Source of the DNA: Phytophthora sp. 'mugwort'
Lineage: Eukaryota > Oomycota > Peronosporomycetes > Peronosporales > Peronosporaceae
Direction of reading: 5' to 3'
Assembly: GCA_033558025.1 (NCBI GenBank)
Contig: JAUCEF010000003.1
Coordinates: forward strand, 310,001 to 374,000
DNA: 64,000 nucleotides
In this document: piece by piece, positions 19,470-31,264 of the stretch
How positions within the stretch are numbered: the stretch's first letter is position 1
How the letters are laid out: the number at the start of each line of letters is the position of its first letter
Notes under the pieces: model-generated
What the model saw: only the letters and a program-made list of their open reading frames with translations
The model's database searches: none
Told to the model about the DNA's origin: nothing
Position numbers and translations under genes: made by a program

Positions 19470-20860
19470 CCTTGATAAAGGAGTTCGAGGACGTGGTGTC
19501 CAAGGATCCACCATCTCAACTCCCACCGGGTCGTGAAATCAGGCACGAGATCGATCTCGCGCCGGGCGCAAAGTACTGTGTCACCAGACAATGGCCACTG
19601 TCTCGTGTGCAGGGTGAGGTCATTGGTGCCTTCTTTGCCGCTAAGGCCAAGGCAAGGCATGGTGCGGGAATAGATATCCCCGCACTCGACGCCAAGCTTC
19701 TGCGTTCGGAAGCCGAACGGGAAGTAGCGTCTGTTTCACGCTTTCAATAAGCCGAACCGCGCGACGGCGCTGGCCCAGGCACCTATCCCGAGGAAGGAGT
19801 GTGTTGTTAAACAACATGGCTGGTGCGAGTTGATCATTACCCTGGATCTGGTACCAGATCCTGATGCGCGAGAGCGACATCCCGCTCACCGCAGTGAACA
19901 CCCCGAGCGGTATGTTACGGGAGTGGCTAGTGATACCACATGGCCTGTGTAATACTCCGGCGACGTTCAATCGCCTGGTCACGCAGTTATTTAGACCACT
20001 GCGTGCGTACGCACAGTCGTACTTCGACGACATCTTCGTCCATAGCCGTACCGAGGGAGGGAAGACGGCTATGGAGGTGCATTTAAGGCACATCCGCCGA
20101 GTGTTAGAGGTCACGAAAGCGAATCAGCTCTATGCCAACATCGACAAATGCGGCTTCGCGTCGCAAAGATCAAAGTTCTCGGTTGCTTCGTCAGCAATGT
20201 CGGCATTCGAGCCGACCCGGAGAAGTCAAGGCCATTCGGCTTGGCCAACGCCAAGGTCATAGAAGGACCTGAGGAAGTGGCTGGGCTTGGCCAACTACCT
20301 CCGTAAGTACAGCGAAGGGTAAGTGGGTCTGGCTAGACCCTGTCGGATCTTCTGAAGAAGGATACCGACTGGCACTGGAGGTGTGAGCACCAGGAAACCT
20401 TTGACTATGTCAAGGCAAGCCTTCAGAAGGCTCCTGACCTGGCACTGCCGGACGAGACGAAGCCGTCCAGCGTCGTCTGCGATGCATCCTATTATACAAT
20501 CAGATGTACATTGCTGCACCATGATGCTGCAGGACGTGAACGAGTGATCTCGTTTCAGTGCAGGCAGCTAAGGCTGTTGAACGGAACTACACCGTTCATG
20601 ACAAGGGGCTGCGCGCCAGAAGTACGCCCTTGTCAAGTTCCGGTTGCACCTCCTGGTCTCCCAGTCCTTTGTGATCTACACGGATCACGCATCCTTTCAG
20701 ACGGCGGCGAATTCGCCCCATCTGTCCGCGAGGTGGCTGTCCTTCTTCGCGGAATACAACTTCCGCGTCGAATACAAGCCTGACAAGCTCAACGTGCTTG
20801 CCGATGCGTTGTCACGCAGGCCGGACTATGAGCTGGCGCACACCAGTCGTGTCACGACCA
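19470..20860 (+). pseudogene. Gypsy A reverse transcriptase and RNase H, frameshifted
   Basis: Pieces in several frames: EIDLAPGAKYCVTRQWPLS at the start, RESDIPLTAVNTPSGML and NTPATFNRLVTQLFRP near 19870-20000, then the catalytic SYFDDIFVHSRT. RNase H follows, with SFVIYTDHASFQTAA and RVEYKPDKLNVLADALSRRPDY near 20660-20830. Compared with an intact Gypsy pol the order is complete, but it is cut by at least four shifts. Confidence 0.78.
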
Positions 20861-20939
20861 ATCTATACGATCAGATACGCATGACTTATCGGGGCGACAC
20901 AGCCCTGGCACCTCCGGTACGGTTTCTGGCCGCTGCCAA

Positions 20940-22140
20940 GGAAACCAAGGCCGAGTGTCTCACGCCACGTCAGAGAGCCTGGCTCCATCGAAATGAGTGG
21001 CACGATGGACCGCTCTACTATCGAGTAGAGCCCCATGAACCCCCGCGGGTAGACGTACCAAACGACGAGGATATCAAGTTTTACATCCTTCCGGAGGCGC
21101 ACAATACGCCGCCCAGCGGTCGCTTGGCGCGAACAGACCTTCCAATCGGTCTCTCAGGTACATTTGGTGAACACACATGTGCAAGTGGGTCGCGCAGTAC
21201 GTGAAGGCATGTGAAACATGTCAGAGCGTGAAACCCGCGGGGCACGCGTCGGCTCCGTTGCAGTGCCTGCCCGTTACAGCGGACCGCAGAAAGTCGATGA
21301 GGCTGGACTTCATCTTTGGACTTTCAGCCGACGACCGCGGAAACGCCAGCATCTTGGTGTTCTTGTTCCGTCTGAACAAGACGGTGCATCTTGCTCCGGT
21401 CAAAGAGACAGTAAGGCGTTTTCCGCCATCATGGTCTGTCGGAGACAATTGTCGTAAATCGTGACCCCGGTTTATCGCTGCGTTCTGGCGAACACTGTTC
21501 CAACTACTTTGAGCGAGGCTGCACATGTCCACTGCCAATCAGCCTCAAACGGATGGTCAGCCGGAGCGTATCAACCGAGTGCTTGAGGACACCCTACGCA
21601 GCATCTGTGCAGAGTCTCCTCGCACTTCGTCAGAATGTCTGCCATTAGTTGAGTTGCACTCAACAATGCGGTTCACGCATCGACCGGTTATAACCCATTC
21701 TACCTGAACGGCTTGCACCATCCACGGGTGCCGCTCACTCTACGAGGCAGTACCCCGTTTTCGATTATAAATGGGGGAGAGGCTCGAAAAGGGCTTATCT
21801 CCCGGGTCTCGGACATGAGACCGGTTTCCTTGCGGAAACAAGTGGAGTCTTTTATAGACATCAGGCTGAACGTCGTCAGCCGTGTCGGTGATACCATGGC
21901 AAATGCACAAAAGGAGTACTCAGACAAACATAGAAGAGGATACTTAAACGTATTTGATGTGGGGGATTTCATCCTACTAGACACTATGAATTTACTCCTC
22001 GCCTCGGAAAGCTCCGTTGGGAACAACAAGTTAGAGCACCGCTTCATTCGACCCTTCGCGGTCCTTGGTGCGGGCATATACCATCGATCTGACTAGGTAG
22101 ATGCCCCCCGAGTTCTACGCGGGCCGTCTGAAGCGGTACC
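20940..22140 (+). pseudogene. Gypsy A integrase and C-terminal tail
   Basis: The zinc-binding part shows VAQYVKACETCQSVKPAGH. The core shows LDFIFGLSADDRGNASILV, and HMSTANQPQTDGQPERINR occurs near 21520-21580. The C-terminal region runs to the conserved GRLKRYHDPLD at about 22125. Frames change repeatedly. After this point (22.14-22.9 kb) the sequence no longer matches the expected chromodomain-like end. Confidence 0.7.
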
Positions 22141-22970
22141 ATGATCCGTTGGACTCGGCAGCCCCGCAGGCCCCAGCTCCTGGAAGCGAGGCTGCAACTC
22201 TTCACTCTGAGCATTCCCAGGACCAGAAGCCCAAGCCCCTTGCGAGACCGCGGAAGGGGCTCCATATGAAGGAACCGCGGCTGCATATGCAGCGTATGGG
22301 CCATACTGGTAAGGCTGGGAGTACGCAGGAGTCGCTCCCGGCTGGGGCACAGGGCGCACGATGTCCCGAAGGAGGTACATTTTCTCGCTGGACACTGTCC
22401 ACGGACACACAGAATGGAGACCGGGAAGCAGCCCGCCGCTTACGGCTGACTTCCGAGGCTACTGCTGCCTTCGCAGCATTGATGCGGGTAGTCGCCTCAG
22501 CGAGCGTCAAGTTCTTGACCGGAGAACGGGGTTTCTCTTCGTACTTCTGGGGGGATCCAGGACCCCTCCCTGACGTTCGAGCGTCTTTGGCTCATCGCCA
22601 TTGTCGCCATGGTGGCTGGATAGCGGGTACGGACCCAAGCGAATCGGCCTGCCTCTGGTCGCCGTCAGACCCTTTGACGAGCGGGATATGATTGTCACCC
22701 CAGGATATGGGAGAGCCCTCCCCGTAATTCACGAGGAGCTCGGGGTGTTCCACAGGTGGTTCAGCCGCCTTGGATGTCACCCTGGATACCACCTTCCCAA
22801 AGGGCATCCAAACGTCGGAAAGCTCGTCCACGTCATTCGTCCGACGGTCAACCTGACCTTCAAGGGTTGACAAGTCGTCTGCCAGACGAATCCGCTCGAT
22901 CGCCCGTCATCAAGCTTAATTACTCGTTTAAAATGCTCCTTGGGTCGTCATCGCTGTTCACAATGATCTT
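22141..22970. other. Junction between Gypsy copies A and B, unrecognised
   Basis: Overlapping open frames exist on both strands, including a proline/alanine/tyrosine-rich one on the minus strand (22410-22093), but none shows a known domain. This is probably leader or tail sequence of the two facing retroelements. Confidence 0.35.
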
Positions 22971-22972
22971 GT

Positions 22973-24188
22973 CTACGAGTGCGTAGTACTTGGCCCGGTC
23001 TTCGTATTGTCCATTTTGGCAGGTTTGCGAACACCCTGTTGGGTTGCAGGATGTGTCTCTGGGAACTTCGTCCAGCAATTGTCAGGATTGTGAAACCCGT
23101 TACTGCAATGAGGACATTTCGTCTTCCCACCAGCGCGGTTCGAGTTGCTGGTTGGGTTTGCTGGGGTAGTGGTGTTCTTAGAAGCGAACTCGCCCTTGAA
23201 ATCCACCAGACTTGTCCTTCGCGGAGTTGTGCTCTGGTTTGCTCTCCTCGAGTCGATCAAGCCCCACTTCGCTGAAACCCTCCGCGATCATGTCCTCAAA
23301 TGTTTCTGGCTTCTTTCGTAGGATCTGCTTCCTCAAGTTTACCGCTGTCCAACCCTTTCCAGAAATCTCCTTCGCGAACACAGGATCGAGCGGGACTAAA
23401 CGAAGCTTTTCCTGAAACTTCGCCACGTACCCTAGGTAGGAACCGCGTTGCTTGAAATTCAGCAATTCGTTCATCAGCTTCTGCTGGAAGTTTGACTCCT
23501 GAAGTTCTTCGCCATGGACACCTTCATCGCACTCCAGGTTTTCGCGGTCATTGGACTGGTATGTAGGTTTCGTACCAGGTGGCCGCATTCTTGCGCGCAC
23601 TGGCCAAGTTCCAGCCCGACGATCGCGTCATCTGCGGCGAGGTCGTAGCCCATAAACATGAAGTAAGATTCGAACTGGAAGAGAAAGTATTGAGCTCCAC
23701 ACCATAGATGTCACCGTCAAACGTTGGGGGCTTCGTCTCCATCTTTCGCAACTGCCGTGCGGTCGATGTAGGCATCTCCACGTCTTCATGCTGTCGACGG
23801 TGTGGTGCACTTGGCATTTGAACCACCGGATATTGTTGTTGCATGTTTGCCAAAGCAGCTGCGGTCTGCTGGGTCAGTTCTTGAATCTGGTCGACAACGC
23901 CAATATGAGCTTGCAGCTCCGTAATAGCAGCAACAGTCTGCGCAACCGCATCTTAGAACTGCACAGCGGCTGCAGTGTTCTGACGAGTTGACTCTTGAGT
24001 CGTTGCAACAGTTGCACTAACGCGTCAATGCCTACGAGAATTCGATCCAAGCGATGGTTCACTTGACCGATGCTTTCATCCATCTTAGCCATCGTCGGAT
24101 CCTCATTTTCGATTATCTCGCTGGCCGGATCCATGGGGCCGTTTTCCAGTGCGAGTTGTCTTGCTGCTGCTTGTCGACACGTCTTCAT
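22973..24188 (-). pseudogene. Gypsy B Gag, frameshifted
   Basis: Starts near 24188 (MKTCRQAAARQLALENG) just inside an LTR. Following frames hold VEMPTSTARQLRKMETKPP, FDGDIYGVELNTF, and a capsid-like helical region (FQQKLMNELLNFKQRGSYLG, FAKEISGKGWTAVNLRKQIL). A zinc knuckle CPHCSNGFHNPDNCW lies near 23115-23075. The order LTR-Gag on the minus strand defines the 5' part of an element that is cut off near 22.9 kb; no protease or pol follows. Confidence 0.7.
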
Positions 24189-24227
24189 TGGTCGTTGGAC
24201 TGCAATTTTTTCTATGTCGCAATAGCG

Positions 24228-24640
24228 TCGTCACGATATGGGTATATGATAGCCTTGAGCAGAGTAAGTAGTAGCTGAAGAACTCGGGCAAGATGCCGTC
24301 GCAGTTAGCAGTCAGTACTGGTTTTTCTTGAACAGGTAAATTGAGATTGATTGAGTTAAGCACCTTCGTACGTTTTTCTTCCTAGTTCTCCTGTGTAGTC
24401 CCTATGCCCCCCCCCCCCCCCAGTGGTCGTACGAGATACTTACTACTCTCGTTTGCATGCAGATATGTATAACTTCCATGTATGCCTTCAAGCACACCTC
24501 TTCTCGTGAATCCTCAACTTCATCCAGATGCTGGCATCGCTCACGGTTCGCACAGTTTCCTTGCTGATCGATTGCCACGGTGTTGGCAGCTCCAAATCTC
24601 ATCTCGTGCCCATGTGCTTCACATTGAAGTTCTCCCGACA
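24228..24640 (-). repeat. Gypsy LTR, family B/E, 5' copy
   Basis: Begins TGTCGGGAGAACTTC at 24640 (minus). It is almost identical over about 400 bp to 36048-36473 on the plus strand, including the G/C-run followed by CATAGGGACTACACAGG. Homology ends near CGACGCTATTGC, and the Gag start follows directly, as expected after a 5' LTR. Confidence 0.75.
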
Positions 24641-24930
24641 TTTGAGCTATCTGCCGATCGCCAGCAGTTCGAGAAGATCAGGGTTTTAACCGCTATTGAA
24701 GACGGACTTACCGCGACGGGCATGGATGACACTTCTTCAGACATCTCAGACAAAGTCGTCCAGCTGACAGAGGCGGCGCTTGCCGAGCAGGATTGCCAGC
24801 CGCGATATCCCTGCTGCCAACACCTTGGATCTTCCGGACGAGCTGTTATTTCCTAGCGGTAACGAGTAAGATCCTCGTCTGTATGCATTCGTGATGTCAT
24901 TTCCAATTGTTAAAAAAAACATTTTGACAT
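24641..24930. other. Flank between LTR B and piggyBac 1
   Basis: A plus-strand frame here (GLTATGMDDTSSDISDKVVQ) stays open for about 75 codons but I do not recognise it. It could be the older sequence into which both elements inserted. Confidence 0.35.
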
Positions 24931-24934
24931 TTAA
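24931..24934. repeat. TTAA target-site copy, left of piggyBac 1
   Basis: TTAA directly precedes the inverted end CCCCTCTAGCCCCG. Its partner lies at 28566-28569. TTAA duplication is the hallmark of piggyBac insertion. Confidence 0.85.
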
Positions 24935-25292
24935 CCCCTCTAGCCCCGATTTTTGGGCGGAAGTTACCCTGTATAATACAGGATAATGAAATGACTTTAC
25001 TTTACTATTGCGGAGTTTTTGCAGGGTCACAATCCTTGACGGTAATCTACAGTGTCCAGTACAGGGTAACAATGAGCAAGGGATATACGACATCCTGTAT
25101 GCTCCAGTTGGGGGTGATAGGTTTGTAAAGACAAAATGTCAAAATTAAAAAAAAAAACATCACTCACAGTTGATTACATTCATTTTGATTTGATTAGACC
25201 GTCGCAGTCTCTTTAACATCGCTAGCCAAACTAGTCACTCTATACGGACCTTCTACACTCGCCGACTCGACGCTTGATCCATCACCGCTGTC

Positions 25293-28286
25293 TCAAGCAT
25301 CGCTCTCTCCACGCGAACTCAGACGGCCCGTTCCAGATGCAGTGCGCAGCCTGATTTTCTTGAGCCCTGGGGGAATGTTAGCACCACAGCGCCAGAGATC
25401 GTGCCATATTTGGCTGCAGGTGGCTGAGTTTGTCGCCGCCAAGGGGTCGTGCTGCCGCACCTTCTGGCATAAATAGATCTTCCTCTTGACGCTTGTGCTG
25501 TCGTCCGCCACCCCACTTGACCTCGCTTTGGTACACTCGACGCAGTAGAAGGTTGTCTCCCACGAGTTCTTTCCTGGTCTGAGCAATGAGCATACCTTGC
25601 AGCCGTACTGTCGACGCTTCTTCGATTCATTTCCGTTCTTGCCACGTGGTCACGCGATATAGGTCGACTTGTTTCGTCGTATGCCGCGAAGGAAGTGCGT
25701 ATCGAGGCGTCGGCTAGGCGGGCACGGGAGTGTTGGTCAGCGCTGCGATAGACAAGTCGCCCTCGAAATCTGCAGCTCCCACACTTAGTAGCGCCAGCTG
25801 CATCAAACGCATAAACTCTGCATGTGTCGGAGCGGCCTTCCCCGTGTGCGTTCAGCTTGTACACGCCGATAGATGATGTATGCGTTGACCATTGCCTGTC
25901 AACGAGGCCTAGGAACACAGTGTGGTAGTACTTCCGCATTTTCATTGCACTCTGTAGAATACAGAACATAAGTGCTCAAGTCAGCCGCAAGACCAGGGAT
26001 AATACAGGATAACTGACCACTGAAACAAATTACCTGGATAAGTATCTCTGCAAGCGCAGTTGATCATGTACGTCTGCACCTCCCATGCCATCTTGGTAGT
26101 CCTTCACAAGTTGGGGCGCTGGAACGTCGACCAGTGTAGCCCCCGCTCGGCGCGACAACGAAGTGACTTGTGTGCTGCACCCCGTCGCGATGAAATACAC
26201 GGGTCGGTTATCCACCAGGACACAGCTATCATGCTGGGCTCAGCTTTGGATCTTGCAGTCCGGTACGACCCTCTCGCCATGGACGTCGGCCGCTTTTCTT
26301 GCTTGTAAGGGATGGCTTTGCAGTAGCCACGTCGGTTCGTCTGAATTATACCGACATGGTAGAGTCCACGCTCCAGGAGAATGGACGACAGCAACACACT
26401 TGAGTAGAAACGATCCGTGATGATGAGTCGTTTCTTCGGCAGCCCTTCGAGTACTTCTTCAACGTTGCGTAAGACGGCGTTCGGGCCTTGGTTCAGGTCG
26501 GCACTATCTGTCGTCACCCGTCCTTGATAAATCTCTGCCCTATACAGGATAAATAATCAAACGCGTTAGACGTTATCCTGGACAATACATATCACTGAAG
26601 ACATACCTGTAGCAGTAGCCACTCTCTGCATCGCACGTCAAGAAGCACTTTGTGCCCCACGGATGTGGCTTCCCTCGGAGATACTGGCGCATCGGATTGT
26701 ACTTGATCCTCATGGGTATCATCCCCTCATCGAACGCGATGCGCTGCTCCACAGTCATTCCGAGCTTGAACGTTGCGTTGATTGTGTCAGCAATTAGCTT
26801 GATTTTCCACGTCTGTACTTGCGCGCATTAGGTCCGTGATTTTCGCTGAAATGCAGGAACCGCACTACCTCTTCGAAGCGCTCCCGTGCCATGTACCTGC
26901 CGAATGTCCCTTTTTGAACGGCACCTTGCGCATTTACGGTCCAGTGCTTCGACATCTTATCTCGATGGGGGCACAAGGTTCGAGCACACAGAGGGCCGAT
27001 GAAAGTGATCAACTCGTGGGGCTGAATGGGCTTGAAGGCTTGCTGCTCCTTCTGGACTTGCTGCAGCGTCTTCATTTTCTAGTCTGGGCGTCTTTCCTTG
27101 ATTCGTCATTGACGAGCCATGATCTCGTCTGCGGCCTTTGTTCGGTACTGAAGCTGGTACAAGTTATACTGGGTAGCAATCGACAGCCACATCTTCTTGG
27201 GCAAAAACAGAAAGAAAGGTCCTTCCAGACTATTATGCAGTGCCTGTGCCAGCTCAGTTGGGGCTGCCGTAGCGTGTGCGAGTTCAGCAGCGGGTAAGCG
27301 GAGAGATGTACCTGCAATCACAAGTGTTCGTTAATGGCTAGTACATGATAGGGAACCGGTTCAGCAGAACATATCCTGTATAATACAGAGGAGCACTTAC
27401 ATTCATCTTCGACGAAGGTCGTCCAGCCAGTTTTTGCGTGCTCGCTCGCTTACTCCTTCGTCATCCTGTCGAATGGCGTTCCAGCAGAGAGATCCACTGC
27501 ATCCTCTTTATCGCTGGTAACTTCATCCTCGCTAGACGAATTCTCACTGGTGTCTTCAACATCCGATTCAACGTCGTCGTCAACTTTGTAGTTGTCTTCG
27601 TCGTCTGAACTCATGTGATCATCACCAATTGAAATGTCGCGGCTTCAGCGGACTGACGAGCGCGTCTTGGCGGGAGCATACGGGTTGGCGTTTGAGGGGG
27701 GAGACGCTTCAGATGTTGCCGTAGCTTTTCGAGCTCGCTTCTGGTAGGAGACTTGGCCGGTGATTTGGCAGGTGCCTTAGCGGGTATCTTCGCGGGGGAC
27801 TTTGCAGGAGCTTTGGCGGGAGGGTTCGCTGAAGGCTTGGCGGGTGACTTGGCCGGAGACTTGGCGAGTGGCTTGGCTGCAGACTTGGCGGGAGATTAAG
27901 CGAGAGACTTCGCCGGGGCTGGCTCGCAAAGGAGGATTTGCGGGCTGACAGTCCACATGACCGGGGGACGACACCGGAGCAGACGCTTGTCGCTTAGCAG
28001 GAGGCGCCTCGTTATACAACACTAGTTCAAAATTAGTAGATTGGGTGGAGATATCACATACATGCCCACATGCGTACCGTCGACTGGCGCGAGTTGCCAA
28101 ACTTCGTCGGCTCCATCGAAATAGTCAACATATGCGTTGTGTTGGGCGTTCCTCCCAGCCGTCAGGGGTAAAGTAGCGATTCTCAGTAGCAAGTCCCTTT
28201 AGGCGCTCAAACTGCCACCCAAGTTTCTTCAGTTTGGTCCACAGCTTGGACCAGGTAAGCGGCTGGATATGCCGTCGTTTTCCCAT
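25293..28286 (-). CDS. piggyBac transposase with introns, possibly near-intact
   Basis: Starts at ATG 28286 with MGKRRHIQPLTWSKLWTKL, an oomycete-style N-terminal domain ending in a DYFD stretch near 28110. A disordered (S/A)PAK repeat tail follows. The catalytic part shows HELITFIGPLCARTL, FDEGMIPMRIKYNPMRQYLR (first Asp), KKRLIITDRFYSS (second Asp) and GGADVHDQLRLQRY (later Asp). The C-terminus has a cysteine-rich finger (TTFYCVECTKA...) ending near 25293. Exon joints look canonical: GTATGT...TGTATAG at 26596-26536 and GTAATT...CTACAG at about 26033-25960. Exact intron boundaries, and whether the whole frame is open, need RNA data. Confidence 0.7.
27740..27900 (-). repeat. (S/A)PAK repeat-coding tract in the piggyBac 1 gene
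   Basis: About fifteen units of four residues (PAKS, PAKP, PAKA) follow one another in frame on the minus strand, then SPTRSELEKLRQ. The pattern resembles the tails of histone H1 and suggests a nucleic-acid-binding, disordered linker. Confidence 0.65.
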
Positions 28287-28565
28287 TGCGACCTTCTGCT
28301 GCTCTGGCTTCCGTCCGTCTGATTCGCAAATGGCGCGAAAATTGCGAGCGCGCGCAACTCCCTAAATCTAGGAAAAGCGTGGCCACGAATAATCAGCTCG
28401 AGGTTAACAATATCGCTGCCCGAAGTTGGAACTTACCGATTTACTTGAAGTTTGTATGTACTGACTTGATTTAAGTATGTGCATAATCTGCATGATTATT
28501 TATCCTGCAGAATACAGGATAAGAAATCTCTATCCTGTTGAATACAGGCGGCGGGGCTAGAGGGG

Positions 28566-28569
28566 TTAA
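28566..28569. repeat. TTAA target-site copy, right of piggyBac 1
   Basis: TTAA follows directly on CTAGAGGGG, the mirrored end of the element, and pairs with 24931-24934. Confidence 0.85.
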
Positions 28570-29160
28570 ATGTGATAAAAATTCGTACTATTTAATTGGA
28601 TTCGATTCCCTAATAAACGGAGAGATCCCTAACGGTGACTACTATAAAAGAAGAGGATGGGTGATGAACGGCCGATGGCGATGTACTGGATTCACATATT
28701 AGCATATATAATTTGAGATCCTAGGGAAAATCTTCGGGGAATCGGAACAAAAATGGTGCAAGCATGTGCGGGTTGCAACGCGGCCAATTCGCGGAAGCCG
28801 ACCCTTCAAGGAGGACCTGAGGTCAACACACGTCAACGAAAATACATATTATGAGAAAAGCGTCCGGGCTCCACTTTCGCTCACCCTTAGCAACCCGCAC
28901 ACCACAGCCAAGTAATACTAGAAGTCTCTCTCTCCAAGACGCATGCCTACGGTAGTGGTGGTTTGTAGTTTCGCGATTCAGAATCCTTTAACTATTCTAG
29001 CTATTCTAATCTTCATGAGCAACCAAAATTGATAAACATTACTTAAAGCTCGCGAGCTACGACTGGCCGTCTAGCTTCGACAGCAGACCGCCAGAGTGGC
29101 TTCGTGTTTTTCTCTCTCTTCGACAAGTTCCTACGCAGCAGTGAGCATGCTTAGCGCAGA
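28570..29160. other. No recognised feature
   Basis: Short open frames only. Its left end continues the target sequence of piggyBac 1. The right part has polypyrimidine tracts (CTCTCTCTCC) but no motif that I can name. Confidence 0.4.
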
Positions 29161-29169
29161 GAAGGAGGC

Positions 29170-29778
29170 GTGATGGCCGACGCCACGGAGGACCACGACA
29201 TGGCAGCAGATTCGCCAGACTGGCAACCGGCAACAGCAACGCCAGTATGTCGATCTCCGCGGCTCGCTGAACGACGACTTTCAAACTTGTCCGAGAGTAC
29301 GGAGGGCGACGACATGGCTGAAGAATCCCCTGACGAACAGCCGACGACTGAGCATCAAGTGCGTCGGTCCCCGGCTCGCTGCTCGAGTTTCGAACTCCTC
29401 GCTAGTTCAAGTACGCCCCCCCCTCTCACGTTCGAGCTGGCTGAAAGCCTAGTCGCCCCCAGCACATGATATGGAGCTAGGTTGGCGGATCGTCAAAGCC
29501 ACAGGTTGAGTGAGTTTGCTGATCATCCGCTGGTGTGGGAGCTCGCCAAACGCGTTGACGCCATCCCGCCTTCTTCAGCCGCGAGCGAACGCGCCTGGAG
29601 TATCATGAATTTTATCCATTCCAAGAAGCGCCACCGATTGACAACCGACAAGGTCGACATGCTAGCATACATCTATGTCAACCATCACGCCGTCTCGAAG
29701 GAAGGTGCGGACTGGGCGCGGCTGCACTCGTACCCGGGGAGCCACCAAACCCTTGTGAGAGAGGCGGCGGGGCAGTGA
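29170..29778 (+). pseudogene. hAT transposase C-terminal fragment with a repeated acidic leader
   Basis: From 29486 the frame gives the hAT dimerisation domain: WELAKRVDAIPPSSAASERA, WSIMNFIHSKKRHRLTTDKV and MLAYIYVNH, ending at 29778. The preceding frame (29170-29469) holds two related units, DHDMAADSPDWQPATA and DDMAEESPDEQPTTE, each followed by an RSP-type basic patch. The catalytic core between N-terminus and hATC is absent. The fragment is probably what remains of a deleted copy; the relation of the leader to hAT is unclear. Confidence 0.6.
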
Positions 29779-29919
29779 ATGGGTGCATTCTGAACAGCGC
29801 AGCCTCTTTTGAGTTTATCTATTTTGAGCTAAATCCCAGCTAATATTGAATGATTGAATCGTTTAAAGTGGTTTCGAAATAACCTCCAAAGCATCACTAG
29901 CCTACGGTCGGTTTACTGC

Positions 29920-30244
29920 TGTGACGGGGCACACAACACCTTGCGCATAGGAAGTGTTACTTCCGGACAGTATAAAAACTCTCAGCGAACGGCAGTTCAC
30001 AAGTCCCTGGTCTGAGGGAACTGTTATTATTCTGTGAATATATTTATAAGTGACCCCTTTGAATGCGTCTACATACTAACTATGAGTCACCCATAAAGTA
30101 CCATATATGTTATCCTATTGGATGGTTCTGAGGTCTTGTACCATATGTGTGGTACCCATCCGTGACGTCATAGTGATGTTGGTTACATCACTTAGGGTAC
30201 TTTGTACACCATTCTGAAGAGTGCCTTCATGTAACCCCGTTACA
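29920..30244 (+). repeat. Gypsy LTR, family D (325 bp)
   Basis: Begins TGTGACGGGG and ends CCCCGTTACA, a short near-perfect inverted end with TG...CA. A TATA-like GTATAAAAACTCTC lies at about 29968. A reverse-oriented piece of the same LTR is at 17220-17380. The plus orientation agrees with the protease gene that follows. Confidence 0.78.
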
Positions 30245-30286
30245 TTCTCCCCCACTTAGGTTCGGTTTACCGACCATCCAGGGAGA

Positions 30287-31118
30287 GTGAAAGGAAGTCG
30301 CCGCGTTTTACTCTCCAAGTCAAAATACATCGACTTCACTGCTGTTAGTTTCCGCAGCCGGTCATTTTCGTTGGAGCCCCGACCACGTTCCCGCGCGCTC
30401 ATCTTCTTGGCTTCTACGTCGACCTCAAGCATGACCAAGACTCGGTCTGGCAGCGGTACAAAAGCGCCTGCCAAGCCTATTGCTTCCGAGCAGCAGGCTC
30501 TAAGCCGTCTGGCAAAGGCTCTGCCTCGAAAGGATCCTCCCAGCCCCAAGCCCATTAAACGGGACAAGCGTGGTTTGGTTGAGAGGGAGTCGGATGAGGC
30601 GGGGAGGCTTGGGAGTGCAGTGACAAAGACTGTCGTGGAAAACGAGTCTGTATTCATTCATATTAGGGAGCGATCTCAGCACCCGTTTGCGGACTTGAAG
30701 TGCACGATTGGGCAAGACGAGCAAGCAGTGACGGCTACTGGATTTGTTGACAGTGGTGCGTCAATCGATGCTTTGACTCCAGATTTTGTCGAGATGTTGA
30801 GATTAACGGAGGATGCGGTTGAAACACGACGTCATGATATCACTGACGATGGCCAATTCTGAAAGCGTAGTGATGCCAAAGTGAACCACAAAACCTACGG
30901 TTTGTTTGGAAGAAATGGAGCCGTATACCGCTGAGTTTCTCTTGCTACCTGTACCAGAGGGTAAGAACGTGCTGCTCAGAATGCTGTGGCTTCAACATGT
31001 AAATCCACGCATAGACTGGAGGACAGGTTGCGTTCAGCCATCGATGGAGACATTACGTGTTCGACTAGCAGCACTATTTTACTGGCGGGATGAACTGATA
31101 CACCAAGTTTACATATAA
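30287..31118 (+). pseudogene. Gypsy D protease remnant
   Basis: The frame 30287-30862 carries TGFVDSGASIDALTPDFVEML, the active-site D-S-G of a retroviral-type aspartic protease, near residues 155-170. A second frame (30906-31118) continues with EFLLLPVPEGKNVLL and LQHVNPRIDWRTG, the usual C-terminal protease block. A shift separates the two. Only about 500 bp lie between the LTR and the active site, so gag is largely deleted. Confidence 0.72.
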
Positions 31119-31264
31119 TAGTGTTACTTCACCAAATGGGATCCCTCAGCAACAGCAAGACCACCAACAGAACGGTTGGCTCGCATGCATCGTATATTTC
31201 ATGTCGGAAGTATTCTGCCTTTACTCTCCAACTCGCCATGGTCTAACGAACACCCCAAGAGAAG

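Larger units (their letters stand above)
17380..22400 (+). mobile_element. Ty3/Gypsy retrotransposon copy A, decayed
   Basis: Gag, protease, reverse transcriptase, RNase H and integrase occur in that order on the plus strand. Every domain is broken by frameshifts. The pol sequence is closely similar to copy G (56.6-63 kb, minus), for example in TAVNTPSGML and the YFDDIFVHSR catalytic block, so A and G are one family. No matching pair of LTRs is evident around it. Confidence 0.8.
24935..28565 (-). mobile_element. Complete piggyBac transposon 1 (3631 bp)
   Basis: The ends are inverted copies: CCCCTCTAGCCCCG at 24935 and its reverse complement ending at 28565, both flanked by TTAA. One minus-strand transposase gene with several introns fills the element. 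Short palindromic motifs related to CCTGTATAATACAGG occur at both subterminal regions and inside introns (about 24968, 25990, 26520-26580, 27371, 28502, 28531). Length, target site and gene content fit an autonomous or recently autonomous piggyBac. Confidence 0.85.

Noticed and set aside
22093..22410. Proline/tyrosine-rich minus-strand protein
   Set aside because: No partner or domain, and it overlaps the conserved C-terminal end of Gypsy A on the other strand.
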